A DNA stretch of 64,000 nucleotides from Rhodococcus sp. X156 (GTDB lineage Bacteria > Actinomycetota > Actinomycetes > Mycobacteriales > Mycobacteriaceae): contig NZ_CP034766.1 of NCBI RefSeq assembly GCF_004006015.1, positions 868,001 through 932,000 of the forward strand, given 5' to 3'. The notes under the pieces are model-generated. The model was given only the letters and a program-made list of their open reading frames with translations, did not search any database and was not told the DNA's origin. Of this stretch, positions 53,824 through 63,043 are shown in pieces; within the stretch, counting starts at the first letter, position 1; each line of letters begins with the position of its first letter. Position numbers and translations under genes: made by a program.

Positions 53824-54780
53824 GTGAGCCGGCCACCGGAAGACCGCGACGGCGACGAGCGGCCGGTGCCCCGCCCGACCGGTCTGCCCGCTTCGCGCCG
53901 CGGACCGCTGGGCCGCTTCGTGGCCGCCTACGGCTGGCGGGCCTACGCCGTTCCGCTGCTGGTGGTGCTCACGGTGATCGCCAGCGTGGGCGTGGTGCGC
54001 TCGGGGCCCAGCACCGCCACCTCGGCGGAGTCCGCGCCCCCGCAGCCCGCCCCCGGCACCCAGCTGGCCGGCTCCGGGACGACTGCCGAGCAGAGCGCGG
54101 TGCCGGGTCCCCCGGGCGACGGCACCTTCGCCCCCGACGTCCCCTCCGGGGTGCTCCCGAACGGCGGCCCCGTGCCCGACGTGCCCACCCGCACCTGGCA
54201 CGTGGTGCCGGGAACGGGTCCCCGGGTGGGCGCGGAGACCGCCCAGCTGACCACCTACTCCGTCGAGGTGGAGGACGGCATGGACACCGCCTCCTTCGGC
54301 GGCGAGGAGTCGTTCGCGCGGATGGTGGACGAGACACTCAGCAACCCCAAGAGCTGGACCGGCGAGCTCAAGCACGCCTTCCAGCGGGTGGACTCCGGTC
54401 AGCCGGCGCTGCGGATCTCGCTGGCCACGCCGACCACGGTGCGCGAGGTCTGCGGCTACACCATCAAGCTGGAGGTGTCCTGCTACACCAGCGACCTCGA
54501 CCGGGTGGTGCTCAACGTGGCTCGGTGGGTCCGCGGCGCGGTGGACTTCCAGGGTGACATCGGCTCCTACCGGCAGTACGCGATCAACCACGAGGTGGGG
54601 CACGGCATCGGCTACGCCGCCCACCAGGCCTGCGCGTCCGACGGCGGCCTGGCGCCGGTGATGATGCAGCAGACCATCAGCACCGCCAACAACACCATCG
54701 CCACGGTGGACCCCGGCGGTGTCGTGCCCGCCGACGGGTTCGCCTGTCGCTTCAACCCGTGGCCGTTTCCGCGCGGCTGA
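53824..54780 (+). CDS. DUF3152 exported zinc-protease-like protein
   Basis: 318 residues: basic head, one transmembrane helix (about 40-60), Pro/Thr-rich linker, then the DUF3152 domain with the HExxH zinc site HEVGHGIGYAAH and a disulfide-capable pair of cysteines. It probably stays membrane-bound outside the cell. Proteolytic activity is inferred from the motif only. Confidence 0.88.
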   Translation: MSRPPEDRDGDERPVPRPTGLPASRRGPLGRFVAAYGWRAYAVPLLVVLTVIASVGVVRSGPSTATSAESAPPQPAPGTQLAGSGTTAEQSAVPGPPGDGTFAPDVPSGVLPNGGPVPDVPTRTWHVVPGTGPRVGAETAQLTTYSVEVEDGMDTASFGGEESFARMVDETLSNPKSWTGELKHAFQRVDSGQPALRISLATPTTVREVCGYTIKLEVSCYTSDLDRVVLNVARWVRGAVDFQGDIGSYRQYAINHEVGHGIGYAAHQACASDGGLAPVMMQQTISTANNTIATVDPGGVVPADGFACRFNPWPFPRG

Positions 54781-54907
54781 ACAGCTCGGGAAGCCCCACG
54801 GCACTCCGCGCGTTGCAGGGTTGGAGAATCGCTTCTCGACACGCACGCACGCTCACGCAACGTCGCGCACCCCGCACGTGCGACGCACCGCCCGAACAGG
54901 AGAAACC

Positions 54908-56092
54908 ATGGCGAGCGCCACCCAGCTGCCACCGCTGGTCGAACCAGCCGCCGAGCTGACCAAGGAGGAGGTCGCCCGCTACAGCCGGCACCTCATCATC
55001 CCCGACGTCGGCATGGACGGACAGAAGCGGCTGAAGAACGCCAAGGTGCTGTGCATCGGCGCCGGCGGGCTCGGCTCGCCCGCGCTGCTCTACCTGGCCG
55101 CCGCCGGGGTGGGCACGCTGGGCATCGTCGACTTCGACGTGGTCGACGAGTCCAACTTGCAGCGCCAGGTCATCCACGGCCAGTCCGACCTCGACAAGCC
55201 CAAGGCCGTCAGCGCCAAGGAGTCGATCGAGGAGATCAACCCGCTGGTCAACGTGGTGCTGCACCAGGTGCGCCTGGAGGCCGACAACGTCCTGGACATC
55301 TTCCGCGACTACGACCTCATCCTGGACGGCACCGACAACTTCGCCACCCGCTACCTGGTGAACGACGCCGCGGTGCTGCTGGGCAAGCCCTACGTGTGGG
55401 GCTCCATCTACCGCTTCGAGGGCCAGGCGTCGGTGTTCTGGGAGGACGCGCCCAACGGCAAGGGCCTGAACTACCGGGACCTGTACCCGGAGGCGCCGCC
55501 GCCGGGCATGGTGCCCTCCTGCTCCGAGGGTGGGGTGCTGGGCATCCTGTGCGCCTCCATCGGCTCGATCATGGGCACCGAGGCCATCAAGCTGATCATG
55601 GGCATCGGCGAGCCGCTGCTGGGCCGGCTGATGGTCTACGACGCGCTGGACATGACCTACCGCACCATCAAGCTGCGCAAGGACCCCGAGGCCACCAAGG
55701 TCACCGAGCTCATCGACTACGAGGCGTTCTGCGGCGTGGTCTCGGACTCCGCGCGGGAGGCGGCGACCGGCAGCACCATCACCGCCCCTGAGCTCAAGGA
55801 CATGATGGACGCCGGCAAGGACTTCGAGCTGATCGACGTCCGCGAGCCGGTGGAGTGGGACATCGTCCGCATCCCTGGCGCCAGGCTCATCCCCAAGGAC
55901 CGCATCCTCTCCGGCGAGGCACTGTCGGAGCTTCCGCACGACAAGCCGATCGTGCTGCACTGCAAGTCCGGGGTGCGCTCGGCCGAGGCGCTCGCCGCGA
56001 TCAAGAAGGCGGGCTTCTCCGACGCCACGCACCTGCAGGGTGGTGTGCTCGCCTGGGCCAAGCAGGTGGACACCTCGCTGCCGACCTACTAG
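54908..56092 (+). CDS. moeZ: Adenylyltransferase/sulfurtransferase MoeZ (ThiF-rhodanese)
   Basis: 394 residues: ThiF/E1-like adenylation domain (GAGGLGSPALLYLAAAG, about 48-66) and C-terminal rhodanese domain (about 285-394) with the persulfide Cys in HCKSGVRS. MoeZ activates the C-terminus of sulfur-carrier proteins (MoaD, CysO) and passes sulfur for molybdopterin, cysteine or thioamide formation. AGGAG precedes ATG 54908. A very stable hairpin follows. Confidence 0.94.
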   Translation: MASATQLPPLVEPAAELTKEEVARYSRHLIIPDVGMDGQKRLKNAKVLCIGAGGLGSPALLYLAAAGVGTLGIVDFDVVDESNLQRQVIHGQSDLDKPKAVSAKESIEEINPLVNVVLHQVRLEADNVLDIFRDYDLILDGTDNFATRYLVNDAAVLLGKPYVWGSIYRFEGQASVFWEDAPNGKGLNYRDLYPEAPPPGMVPSCSEGGVLGILCASIGSIMGTEAIKLIMGIGEPLLGRLMVYDALDMTYRTIKLRKDPEATKVTELIDYEAFCGVVSDSAREAATGSTITAPELKDMMDAGKDFELIDVREPVEWDIVRIPGARLIPKDRILSGEALSELPHDKPIVLHCKSGVRSAEALAAIKKAGFSDATHLQGGVLAWAKQVDTSLPTY

Positions 56093-56140
56093 GACCGGCC
56101 AAGCTGCACCACCGGGCATGCCTCGGTGCATGGTGTTCCC

Positions 56141-56185
56141 GGCCCTTGTCGCCCTTCTCTGGCGTTGCCAGGGGCGACAAGGGCC
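56141..56185 (+). terminator. Terminator after moeZ
   Basis: 14-bp perfect outer stem GGCCCTTGTCGCCC / GGGCGACAAGGGCC enclosing a second small hairpin CTGGC / GCCAG, 48 bp after the stop. Confidence 0.75.
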
Positions 56186-56227
56186 CGGAACGCCCCGGGG
56201 ATCCGGTGGTCGACAGGGCCGCACCGG

Positions 56228-56233
56228 TAGCCT
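56228..56233 (+). promoter_or_regulatory. -10 element of the TIGR02569-like gene
   Basis: TAGCCT ends 7 nt before GTG 56241; leaderless. Confidence 0.45.
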
Positions 56234-56240
56234 GCGACGA

Positions 56241-57086
56241 GTGAGTGTCACTGATGCGTCCACCCCGCAGGCGAGCCCTGCGGACGAGCCACCTCCGCAC
56301 GTGCTGGCCACCTTCGGCCTGCGCAACGTGGAGCCGGAGCCGCTGGGCTCGGAGTGGAGCAGCGGGTGGCGCTGCGGGGACGTGGTCCTCACCCCGGGTG
56401 CCGACCACGCCCGCGCCACCTGGTCAGCCGGGGTGCGCGAGACGCTGGTGATCGACCGCGTCCGTCTGGCCCGCCCGGTGCGCTCCACCGACGGCCGCTG
56501 GGTGGTCTCCGGCTGGACGGCCGACACCTTCCTCACCGGTCAGCCCGAGCCCCGCCACCTCGAGGTGGTCGAGGTCGCCCAGCGTCTGCACACCGCGCTG
56601 GAGAGCGCCAAGCGTCCCCGGTTCCTCACCGGTGCCGTGGACCCGGCCGACTTCCTCGCCGTCGCCGACGCGGCGGCCTGGGCGGAGCGCCCGGCCGGTG
56701 CGGGCCTGGAGGTGCTGCTGGCCAGCGACCTGTGGCAGGAGCTGGCCGAGGCGCGCACGCCGGTGGAGTCCCCGGCGCAGCTGGTGCACGGTGACCTGTT
56801 CGGCACGGTGCTCTTCGCCGGTGCCGCCGAGCCCGGCATCACCGAGCTCACCCCCTTCTGGCGCCCGGCCGCGTGGGGCTCCGCCGTGGCGGTGGTGGAC
56901 GCCCTCGCCTGGGGCAACGCCGACGAGGAGCTGCTGACCAGCGGGGAGCAGCTGCCGGAGTGGCCGCAGATGCTGCTGCGCGCGCTGCTGTTCCGGCTGG
57001 CGGTGCACGCCCTGCACCCGCACTCCACGCCCGAGGCGCTGGACGGGCTGCTGCACACCTCGGTCCTGGTCCGCGAGCAGCTGTGA
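56241..57086 (+). CDS. TIGR02569 family protein (Rv3205c-like)
   Basis: 281 residues of an actinobacterial family with an aminoglycoside-phosphotransferase-like fold; LVHGDLFGTVLFAG resembles the kinase catalytic loop (HGD). The activity and substrate are unknown. The stop overlaps ilvA by GTGA, so it is coupled to it. Confidence 0.78.
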   Translation: MSVTDASTPQASPADEPPPHVLATFGLRNVEPEPLGSEWSSGWRCGDVVLTPGADHARATWSAGVRETLVIDRVRLARPVRSTDGRWVVSGWTADTFLTGQPEPRHLEVVEVAQRLHTALESAKRPRFLTGAVDPADFLAVADAAAWAERPAGAGLEVLLASDLWQELAEARTPVESPAQLVHGDLFGTVLFAGAAEPGITELTPFWRPAAWGSAVAVVDALAWGNADEELLTSGEQLPEWPQMLLRALLFRLAVHALHPHSTPEALDGLLHTSVLVREQL

Positions 57087-58378
57087 GCACCCACCCCAGC
57101 ACACCCCCGCCCAGCGCCGCTCCCGCCAGCGCTGGTGACGTCGATGCCGCGATGGTGGAGGACGCCGCCCAGCGCCTGGCCGGGCAGGTGCCCACCACCC
57201 CGGTGGAGGTCAACCGCCGGCTCTCCGCCCGGGTGGGCGGCACCGTGCTGCTCAAGCGCGAGGACCTGCAGGTGGTGCGCTCCTACAAGGTGCGTGGCGC
57301 CTTCAACTTTGTGGCGCAGCTCGACGACGACGAGCGCGCGGCCGGCGTGGTCAGCGCCAGCGCCGGCAACCACGCGCAGGGCCTGGCCTACGCCTGCGCC
57401 ACCACCGGCGTGCGGGGCCGCATCTACGTCCCCCGCACCACCCCGCGGCAGAAGCGCGACCGCATCGCCGCGCTGGGTGGCGACATGATCGAGCTGATCG
57501 TGCTCGGCGACAGCTACGACGACTCCGCCGCCGCCGCGGCGGCCGACTCCGCGCGCACCGGCGCCGTGGTGGTGCCCGCCTTCGACCACCCGCGGACCAT
57601 CGCCGGGCAGGGCACCGCCCTGGCCGAGGCACTGGCCCAGCTGGACGGCCCGCCCGACACCATCGTGCTTCCGGTGGGCGGGGGCGGCCTGCTCGCCGGC
57701 GCGCTGTCCTGGCTGCGGGAGCGCCACCCCGGCATCCGCGTGGTCGGGGTGGAGCCGGCCGGCGCGCAGTGCATGGCCGCCGCGCTGGCTGCGGGTGGTC
57801 CGGTGGGCCTGGCCGAGGTGAACCCCTTCGTCGACGGCGCCGCCGTGCGCCGCGCCGGCGAGGTGACCTACCCGATCATCCGCGACTCCGGCGCCGAGCT
57901 GGTGAGCGTCGCCGAGGGCCAGGTGTGCGTGGAGATGCTGGCGATGTACCAGACCGACGGCATCATCGCCGAGCCCGCGGGCGCGCTCGCCGCGGCCGCG
58001 CTGGGCACCGTGGTGGCGGTGGAGCCCGGCACCACCACGCTGGTGATGGTCTCCGGTGGCAACAACGACGTGAGCCGCTACGGCGAGATCGTCGAGCGCG
58101 CGCTGGTGCACGAGGGCCGCAAGCACTACTTCCTGGTGGACTTCCCGCAGGAGCCGGGTGCGCTGCGCGGCTTCCTGGACGAGGTGCTGGGCCCGGACGA
58201 CGACATCACCCTGTTCGAGTACGTCAAGCGCAACAACCGGGAGCGTGGGCCGGCGCTGGTGGGCATCGAGCTGAGCCGCCCGGACGACCTGCCCGCGCTG
58301 CTGGAGCGCATGCGGCTGGCGCCGCCGGACGTGCAGCTGATCCCGCCGGAGAGCCCGATCTTCCGGTACCTGCTGTAG
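57083..58378 (+). CDS. ilvA: Threonine ammonia-lyase (threonine deaminase)
   Basis: 431 residues. PLP domain with the lysine in SYKVRGAFN (about 70-78), SASAGNHAQG and PVGGGGLLAG binding motifs; one C-terminal ACT-like regulatory domain (about 345-431). It converts threonine to 2-oxobutyrate for isoleucine. One regulatory domain and this length match the actinobacterial biosynthetic form. It overlaps the preceding gene by 4 bp. Confidence 0.92.
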   Translation: MSTHPSTPPPSAAPASAGDVDAAMVEDAAQRLAGQVPTTPVEVNRRLSARVGGTVLLKREDLQVVRSYKVRGAFNFVAQLDDDERAAGVVSASAGNHAQGLAYACATTGVRGRIYVPRTTPRQKRDRIAALGGDMIELIVLGDSYDDSAAAAAADSARTGAVVVPAFDHPRTIAGQGTALAEALAQLDGPPDTIVLPVGGGGLLAGALSWLRERHPGIRVVGVEPAGAQCMAAALAAGGPVGLAEVNPFVDGAAVRRAGEVTYPIIRDSGAELVSVAEGQVCVEMLAMYQTDGIIAEPAGALAAAALGTVVAVEPGTTTLVMVSGGNNDVSRYGEIVERALVHEGRKHYFLVDFPQEPGALRGFLDEVLGPDDDITLFEYVKRNNRERGPALVGIELSRPDDLPALLERMRLAPPDVQLIPPESPIFRYLL

Positions 58379-58537
58379 CACCGGGCGCCCGTTGAGCAGG
58401 GCCGACGGTGCCCGGCACCTCCTCACACCGTCGCGCGCACGGGCGTGAGGAGGTCGTGACGTCGGGTTCACCGGGCGCAGGCTGGGCGCAACACGACGTC
58501 CCTACTGTGGGCCTCCCGCGAGGAGGAGAGGCCCACA
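58379..58537 (+). promoter_or_regulatory. narK upstream region with interleaved inverted repeats
   Basis: Pair A: CGACGGTG (58403-58410) with CACCGTCG (58426-58433). Pair B: ACCTCCTCAC (58417-58426) with GTGAGGAGGT (58445-58454). They interleave, so only one can form as a simple hairpin. Pair C: CTGTGGGCCTC (58505-58515) with GAGGCCCACAG (58528-58538) puts the GAGGAGG ribosome site (58520-58526) in its loop and the first start-codon base in the stem. CCTCCTC (58418-58424) can pair with that ribosome site or with its mimic at 58447-58453. A TACTGT at 58503-58508 is a possible -10. Confidence 0.5.
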
Positions 58538-60031
58538 GTGACCACGACGCAGGACAGCCACGCGAGCGGCAGCCGGACCCGCAGGCGCAAGCACTACATC
58601 GAGCACTGGGACGCCGAGGACGTCGCCGCCTGGGAGGCCGGTGGCAAGAACGTCGCCCGGCGCAACCTCATCTGGTCGGTGGTCGCCGAGCACGTCGGCT
58701 TCTCCATCTGGTCGATCTGGTCGGTGATGGTGCTGTTCATGCCGATGTCGGTGTACGGCATCGACGCCGCAGGCAAGTTCTTCCTGGTCGCCGTGCCCAC
58801 CCTGGTCGGTGCCGTGCTGCGGCTGCCCTACACGGTGGCCACCGCGCGCTTCGGCGGACGCAACTGGACCATCTTCAGCGCGCTGGTGCTGCTGGTGCCC
58901 ACCCTGCTCACGCTGTACTTCATGCTCAACCCCGCCTCCTACACCACCTACCTGGTGATCGCGGCCTTCGCCGGGGTGGGCGGTGGCAACTTCGCCTCCT
59001 CGATGACCAACATCAACGCCTTCTACCCGCAGCGGCTCAAGGGCTGGGCGCTGGGCCTCAACGCCGGCGGCGGCAACATCGGGGTGCCGGCCATCCAGCT
59101 GATCGGCCTGCTGGTCATCGCCACCGCGGGCAACCGGTCCCCAGAGCTGGTCTGCGCGGTGTACCTGGTGCTCATCGCCTGTGCCGCCGTCGGGGCCGCG
59201 GTGTTCATGGACAACCTGGGCAACCAGCGGGTGAACCTCCGCTCGCTGGGTGACGTGCTGCACTTCCGCGACGCCTGGGTGATGTCCTTCCTCTACATCG
59301 GCACGTTCGGCTCGTTCATCGGCTTCAGCTTCGCCTTCGGCCAGGTGCTGCAGATCAACTTCCTGGCCGACCTCACCGGCGGCGGGGCGGTGGCGGCCAC
59401 GCCGGCCATGCAGGCCGAGGCCGCCCTGCACTCCGCGCAGATCGCCTTCATCGGCCCGCTGCTGGGCTCGCTGTCCCGCCCGCTCGGCGGCATGCTCGCC
59501 GACCGCATCGGCGGCGGGCGAATCACCCTCTACACGTTCGTGTCGATGATCGCCGCCGCCGGCGTGCTGGTGGTTGCCGGAACGGTGGACGACGGCGCCG
59601 CAGGGGCGGCCAGCGGCACGGTGATGGTCGCCTTCGTCGTCGGCTTCATCCTGCTGTTCATCCTCTCCGGCATCGGCAACGGCTCCACCTACAAGATGAT
59701 CCCGGCGATCTTCGAGGCCAAGTCGCGCGGTGTGGTCGAGGCCGGCGGCACCGCGGCGGAGGCGGCCGCGTGGTCGCGCACCATGTCCGGGGCGCTGATC
59801 GGCATCGCCGGCTCGGTGGGTGCCCTCGGCGGGGTGGCCATCAACCTGGTGCTGCGGGCCTCCTACAACTCCCCGGCCAAGTCGGCGACCATGGCCTTCT
59901 GGGTCTTCCTCGGGTTCTACGCGGTGTGTGCCCTGGTCACCTGGGCCATCTACCTGCGCCGCCCCACCCTGCCCGCCGCGAGCGTCGCCGCCAACACGCC
60001 CGCCGGTTCGGCCCGGGGCGGCGTCGCATGA
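58538..60031 (+). CDS. narK: Nitrate/nitrite transporter NarK (NNP family)
   Basis: 497 residues: a 40-residue basic N-terminal tail and 12 transmembrane helices of the MFS nitrate-nitrite porter group. GVGGGNFASSMTNINAFYP and ALGLNAGGGNIGVPAIQ are the two glycine-rich nitrate signatures. It is directly upstream of nitrite reductase, so it supplies nitrate or nitrite for assimilation. GTG 58538 has AGGAGGAG upstream. It overlaps nirB by ATGA. Confidence 0.93.
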   Translation: MTTTQDSHASGSRTRRRKHYIEHWDAEDVAAWEAGGKNVARRNLIWSVVAEHVGFSIWSIWSVMVLFMPMSVYGIDAAGKFFLVAVPTLVGAVLRLPYTVATARFGGRNWTIFSALVLLVPTLLTLYFMLNPASYTTYLVIAAFAGVGGGNFASSMTNINAFYPQRLKGWALGLNAGGGNIGVPAIQLIGLLVIATAGNRSPELVCAVYLVLIACAAVGAAVFMDNLGNQRVNLRSLGDVLHFRDAWVMSFLYIGTFGSFIGFSFAFGQVLQINFLADLTGGGAVAATPAMQAEAALHSAQIAFIGPLLGSLSRPLGGMLADRIGGGRITLYTFVSMIAAAGVLVVAGTVDDGAAGAASGTVMVAFVVGFILLFILSGIGNGSTYKMIPAIFEAKSRGVVEAGGTAAEAAAWSRTMSGALIGIAGSVGALGGVAINLVLRASYNSPAKSATMAFWVFLGFYAVCALVTWAIYLRRPTLPAASVAANTPAGSARGGVA

Positions 60032-62592
60032 GCAGCCGGACCGTGATCGTGGTCGGCCACGGCATGGTGGGCCACCGGTTCGTGGAGGCGCTGCGCGAGC
60101 GTGACGTCGACCACACCTGGCAGGTGACGGTGCTCAGCGAGGAACCCGTGGCCGCCTACGACCGGGTCGCCCTCTCCTCCTACGTGGGCGGCTGGGACGC
60201 GAGCTCGCTGGCGCTGGCCGGCAACGACTACGCTGGCGACGAACAGGTGCAGGTGCGCCTGGGGGAGACCGCCCTGGCCATCGATCGCGCCGCGCGCACC
60301 GTCACCACCACCTCGGGGGAGGTGCTCGGCTACGACGCGCTGGTGCTGGCCACCGGCTCCTCGGCCTTCGTGCCCCCGGTGCCCGGACGCGACTCCGCCG
60401 GCTGCTTCGTCTACCGCACCCTGGCCGACCTGGACGGCATCCGCGCCGCGGCTGAGGCGGCCGCGGCCCAGGGTCGTCCCACCGGCGTGGTGGTCGGGGG
60501 CGGGCTGCTCGGCCTGGAGGCGGCCAACGCGCTGAACCTGATGGGCATCACCCCGCACGTGGTGGAGTTCGCGCCGCGGCTGATGCCGCTGCAGGTGGAC
60601 GCCGGGGGCGGCGCGCTGCTGCGCAACCTGGTGGAGAAGCTCGGGCTCACGGTGCACACCGGGGTGGGCACCCAGGAGATCACCGAGCTGCCCGAGGGTG
60701 GGCTGCGCGTCGGGCTGTCCGACGGCGGCACCATCGACGCCTCGCTGGTGGTGTTCTCCGCCGGGGTGCGGCCGCGCGACCAGCTGGCCCGCGACGCCGG
60801 CCTGGCCGTCGGCGAGCGCGGCGGCGTGCTGGTGGACACCGGCTGCCGCACCAGCGACCCCGCCATCTACGCCGTCGGCGAGTGCGCCGCCATCGAGGGC
60901 CGCTGCTACGGGCTGGTCGGTCCCGGCTACGCGTCGGCGGAGGTGGTGGCCGAGCGGCTGCTGCACCGCGAGGCGAGCTTCCCCGGCGCGGACCTGTCCA
61001 CCAAGCTCAAGCTGCTCGGGGTGGACGTGGCCAGCTTCGGCGACGCCCAGGCGGCCACCCCCGGCGCGCTGGAGGTGGTGCTCAACGACGCCGTCGCCGG
61101 GACCTACGCCAAGCTCGTCGTCTCCGACGACGCCCAGACCCTGCTCGGCGGGGTGCTGGTGGGCGACAGCAGCGCCTACGCCACGCTGCGCCCGCTGGTC
61201 GGGCACCCGCTGCCTGCCGACCCCGCGGCGCTGATCTCCCCGGCCGGAGCGCAGGTGGGAGTGGGCTCGCTGCCCGACGACGCCCAGGTCTGCTCCTGCA
61301 ACGCTGTCACCAAGGGCACCATCGGCGCGGCCATCGCCGGCGGCTGCTGCGACGTTGCGGGCCTGAAGGCGTGCACCAGCGCCGGCACCACCTGCGGCAG
61401 CTGCGTGCCCATGCTCAAGACGCTGCTGGCCTCGGCGGGGGTGGAGATGTCCACCGCGCTGTGCGAGCACTTCACCCAGAGCCGGGCCGAGCTGTTCGAG
61501 ATCGTCCGGGCCACCGGCATCCGCACCTTCTCGGCGCTGATCGCCCAGCACGGCAAGGGTGCGGGGTGCGACCTGTGCAAGCCGGTGGTGGCCTCCATCC
61601 TCGCCTCGCTGGGCACGGGGCACGTGCTCGACGGTGAGCAGGCGTCGCTGCAGGACACCAACGACCACTTCCTGGCCAACATCCAGCGCAACGGCACCTA
61701 CTCGGTGGTGCCGCGGGTGCCCGGCGGGGAGATCACCCCGGACAAGCTCATCGTCATCGGCGAGGTGGCCCGAGACTTCGGGCTGTACACCAAGATCACC
61801 GGCGGCCAGCGCATCGACATGTTCGGTGCGCGGGTGGAGCAGCTGCCGGCCATCTGGAAGCGGCTGATAGACGCCGGCATGGAGTCGGGCCAGGCCTACG
61901 GCAAGTCGCTGCGCACCGTGAAGTCGTGCGTCGGCTCCAGCTGGTGCCGCTTCGGCGTGCAGGACTCGGTGGCCATGGCCGTGGCCCTGGAGAACCGCTA
62001 CCGCGGGCTGCGGTCGCCGCACAAGATCAAGCTCGGCGTCTCCGGCTGTGCGCGGGAGTGCGCGGAGGCGCGGAGCAAGGACGTCGGCGTGATCGCCACC
62101 GACCACGGCTGGAACCTCTACGTCGGCGGCAACGGCGGCTTCACCCCGCGCCACGCCGAGCTGCTGGCCCAGGACCTCGACGACGCGACCCTGGTCAGCT
62201 ACATCGACCGGTACCTGATGTTCTACGTCCGCACCGCCGACCGGCTGCAGCGCACCGCGCCGTGGATGGAGTCGCTGGGCACCGACGGGCGCACCGGCCT
62301 GGAGCACCTGCGGCAGGTGGTGTGCGAGGACAGCCTGGGCATCGGCGCCGAGCTGGAGGCGGCCATGCAGGCCCACGTGGACAGCTACACCGACGAGTGG
62401 GCCGGGGTGCTCAACGACCCCGACAAGCTGTCCCGGTTCGTCTCCTTCGTCAACGCCCCGGCCGAGCCCGACCCCACCATCGCCTTCACCGAGGCCGACG
62501 GCCGCAAGGTGCCGGTGCTGCTCGGGCTGCCCATCCGCCGCGACGACCGCTCGCCGAGCGTTCCCGACCCCCAGCTGGAGGCAGCGCGATGA
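60028..62592 (+). CDS. nirB: Assimilatory nitrite reductase large subunit (NADH type)
   Basis: 854 residues: FAD/NAD(P)H domain (1-330), a bacterioferredoxin-like [2Fe-2S] domain with CSCNAV and CGSC (about 420-455), and ferredoxin/nitrite-sulfite half domains. The siroheme-4Fe-4S cysteines are Cys634, 640, 674 and 678 (CVGSSWC, CAREC). It reduces nitrite to ammonium with six electrons. The enzyme is soluble. It overlaps narK and nirD by ATGA. Confidence 0.96.
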   Translation: MSSRTVIVVGHGMVGHRFVEALRERDVDHTWQVTVLSEEPVAAYDRVALSSYVGGWDASSLALAGNDYAGDEQVQVRLGETALAIDRAARTVTTTSGEVLGYDALVLATGSSAFVPPVPGRDSAGCFVYRTLADLDGIRAAAEAAAAQGRPTGVVVGGGLLGLEAANALNLMGITPHVVEFAPRLMPLQVDAGGGALLRNLVEKLGLTVHTGVGTQEITELPEGGLRVGLSDGGTIDASLVVFSAGVRPRDQLARDAGLAVGERGGVLVDTGCRTSDPAIYAVGECAAIEGRCYGLVGPGYASAEVVAERLLHREASFPGADLSTKLKLLGVDVASFGDAQAATPGALEVVLNDAVAGTYAKLVVSDDAQTLLGGVLVGDSSAYATLRPLVGHPLPADPAALISPAGAQVGVGSLPDDAQVCSCNAVTKGTIGAAIAGGCCDVAGLKACTSAGTTCGSCVPMLKTLLASAGVEMSTALCEHFTQSRAELFEIVRATGIRTFSALIAQHGKGAGCDLCKPVVASILASLGTGHVLDGEQASLQDTNDHFLANIQRNGTYSVVPRVPGGEITPDKLIVIGEVARDFGLYTKITGGQRIDMFGARVEQLPAIWKRLIDAGMESGQAYGKSLRTVKSCVGSSWCRFGVQDSVAMAVALENRYRGLRSPHKIKLGVSGCARECAEARSKDVGVIATDHGWNLYVGGNGGFTPRHAELLAQDLDDATLVSYIDRYLMFYVRTADRLQRTAPWMESLGTDGRTGLEHLRQVVCEDSLGIGAELEAAMQAHVDSYTDEWAGVLNDPDKLSRFVSFVNAPAEPDPTIAFTEADGRKVPVLLGLPIRRDDRSPSVPDPQLEAAR

Positions 62593-63014
62593 CCGTCCTG
62601 GACACCCCGGCCACCACCTGGGTGGACGCCTGCCCGCTCGACCACCTCATCCCGGGCCGAGGGGTGGCGGTGCTGCTGCCCACCGGCAAGCAGGCCGCGC
62701 TCTTCCGGCTGGCCGACGGCAGCCTGCACGCGCTGTGCAACCTGGACCCGTTCTCCGGGGCCGCGGTGCTCTCCCGCGGGCTGGTCGGTGACCGGGACGG
62801 CGAGCCCACGGTGGCGTCCCCGCTGCTCAAGCAGGTGTTCTCGCTGCGCTCCGGGGTCTGCCTGGACGACGAGACGGTCGCCGTGCGCGTCTACGATGTC
62901 CGAGTCGTGGACACTGGTGCCGGACGAGCGACGGTGCAGGTCGGGGCGCCCCGGACAGCGGCACCCCGGACAGCGGCACCACTGACAGCGGCACCACTGA
63001 CAGCAGGGCCGTGA
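62589..63014 (+). CDS. nirD: Nitrite reductase small subunit NirD
   Basis: 141 residues: a Rieske-like fold (1-110; CNLDPFSGAAVLSRG) lacking the usual Cys/His cluster ligands, as in NirD of other bacteria, plus a unique tail of AP(R/L)TA repeats encoded by four 15-bp units. It stabilises NirB. The stop TGA overlaps GTG 63011 of the next gene. Confidence 0.9.
   Translation: MTVLDTPATTWVDACPLDHLIPGRGVAVLLPTGKQAALFRLADGSLHALCNLDPFSGAAVLSRGLVGDRDGEPTVASPLLKQVFSLRSGVCLDDETVAVRVYDVRVVDTGAGRATVQVGAPRTAAPRTAAPLTAAPLTAGP
62945..63004 (+). repeat. Four 15-bp tandem repeats in the nirD 3' end
   Basis: Two units of GGC(G/A)CCCCGGACAGC then two of GGCACCACTGACAGC. They encode the alanine/proline tail and look like a variable-number repeat. 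Confidence 0.9.
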
Positions 63015-63043
63015 CGCCCGCACGAACCAGGACGGAGGACGCT

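Noticed and set aside
62945-63004. Could the short tandem repeats be a CRISPR array
   Set aside because: Units are only 15 bp, contiguous with no unique spacers, and code for an in-frame tail. The other tandem repeats in the window are also contiguous.
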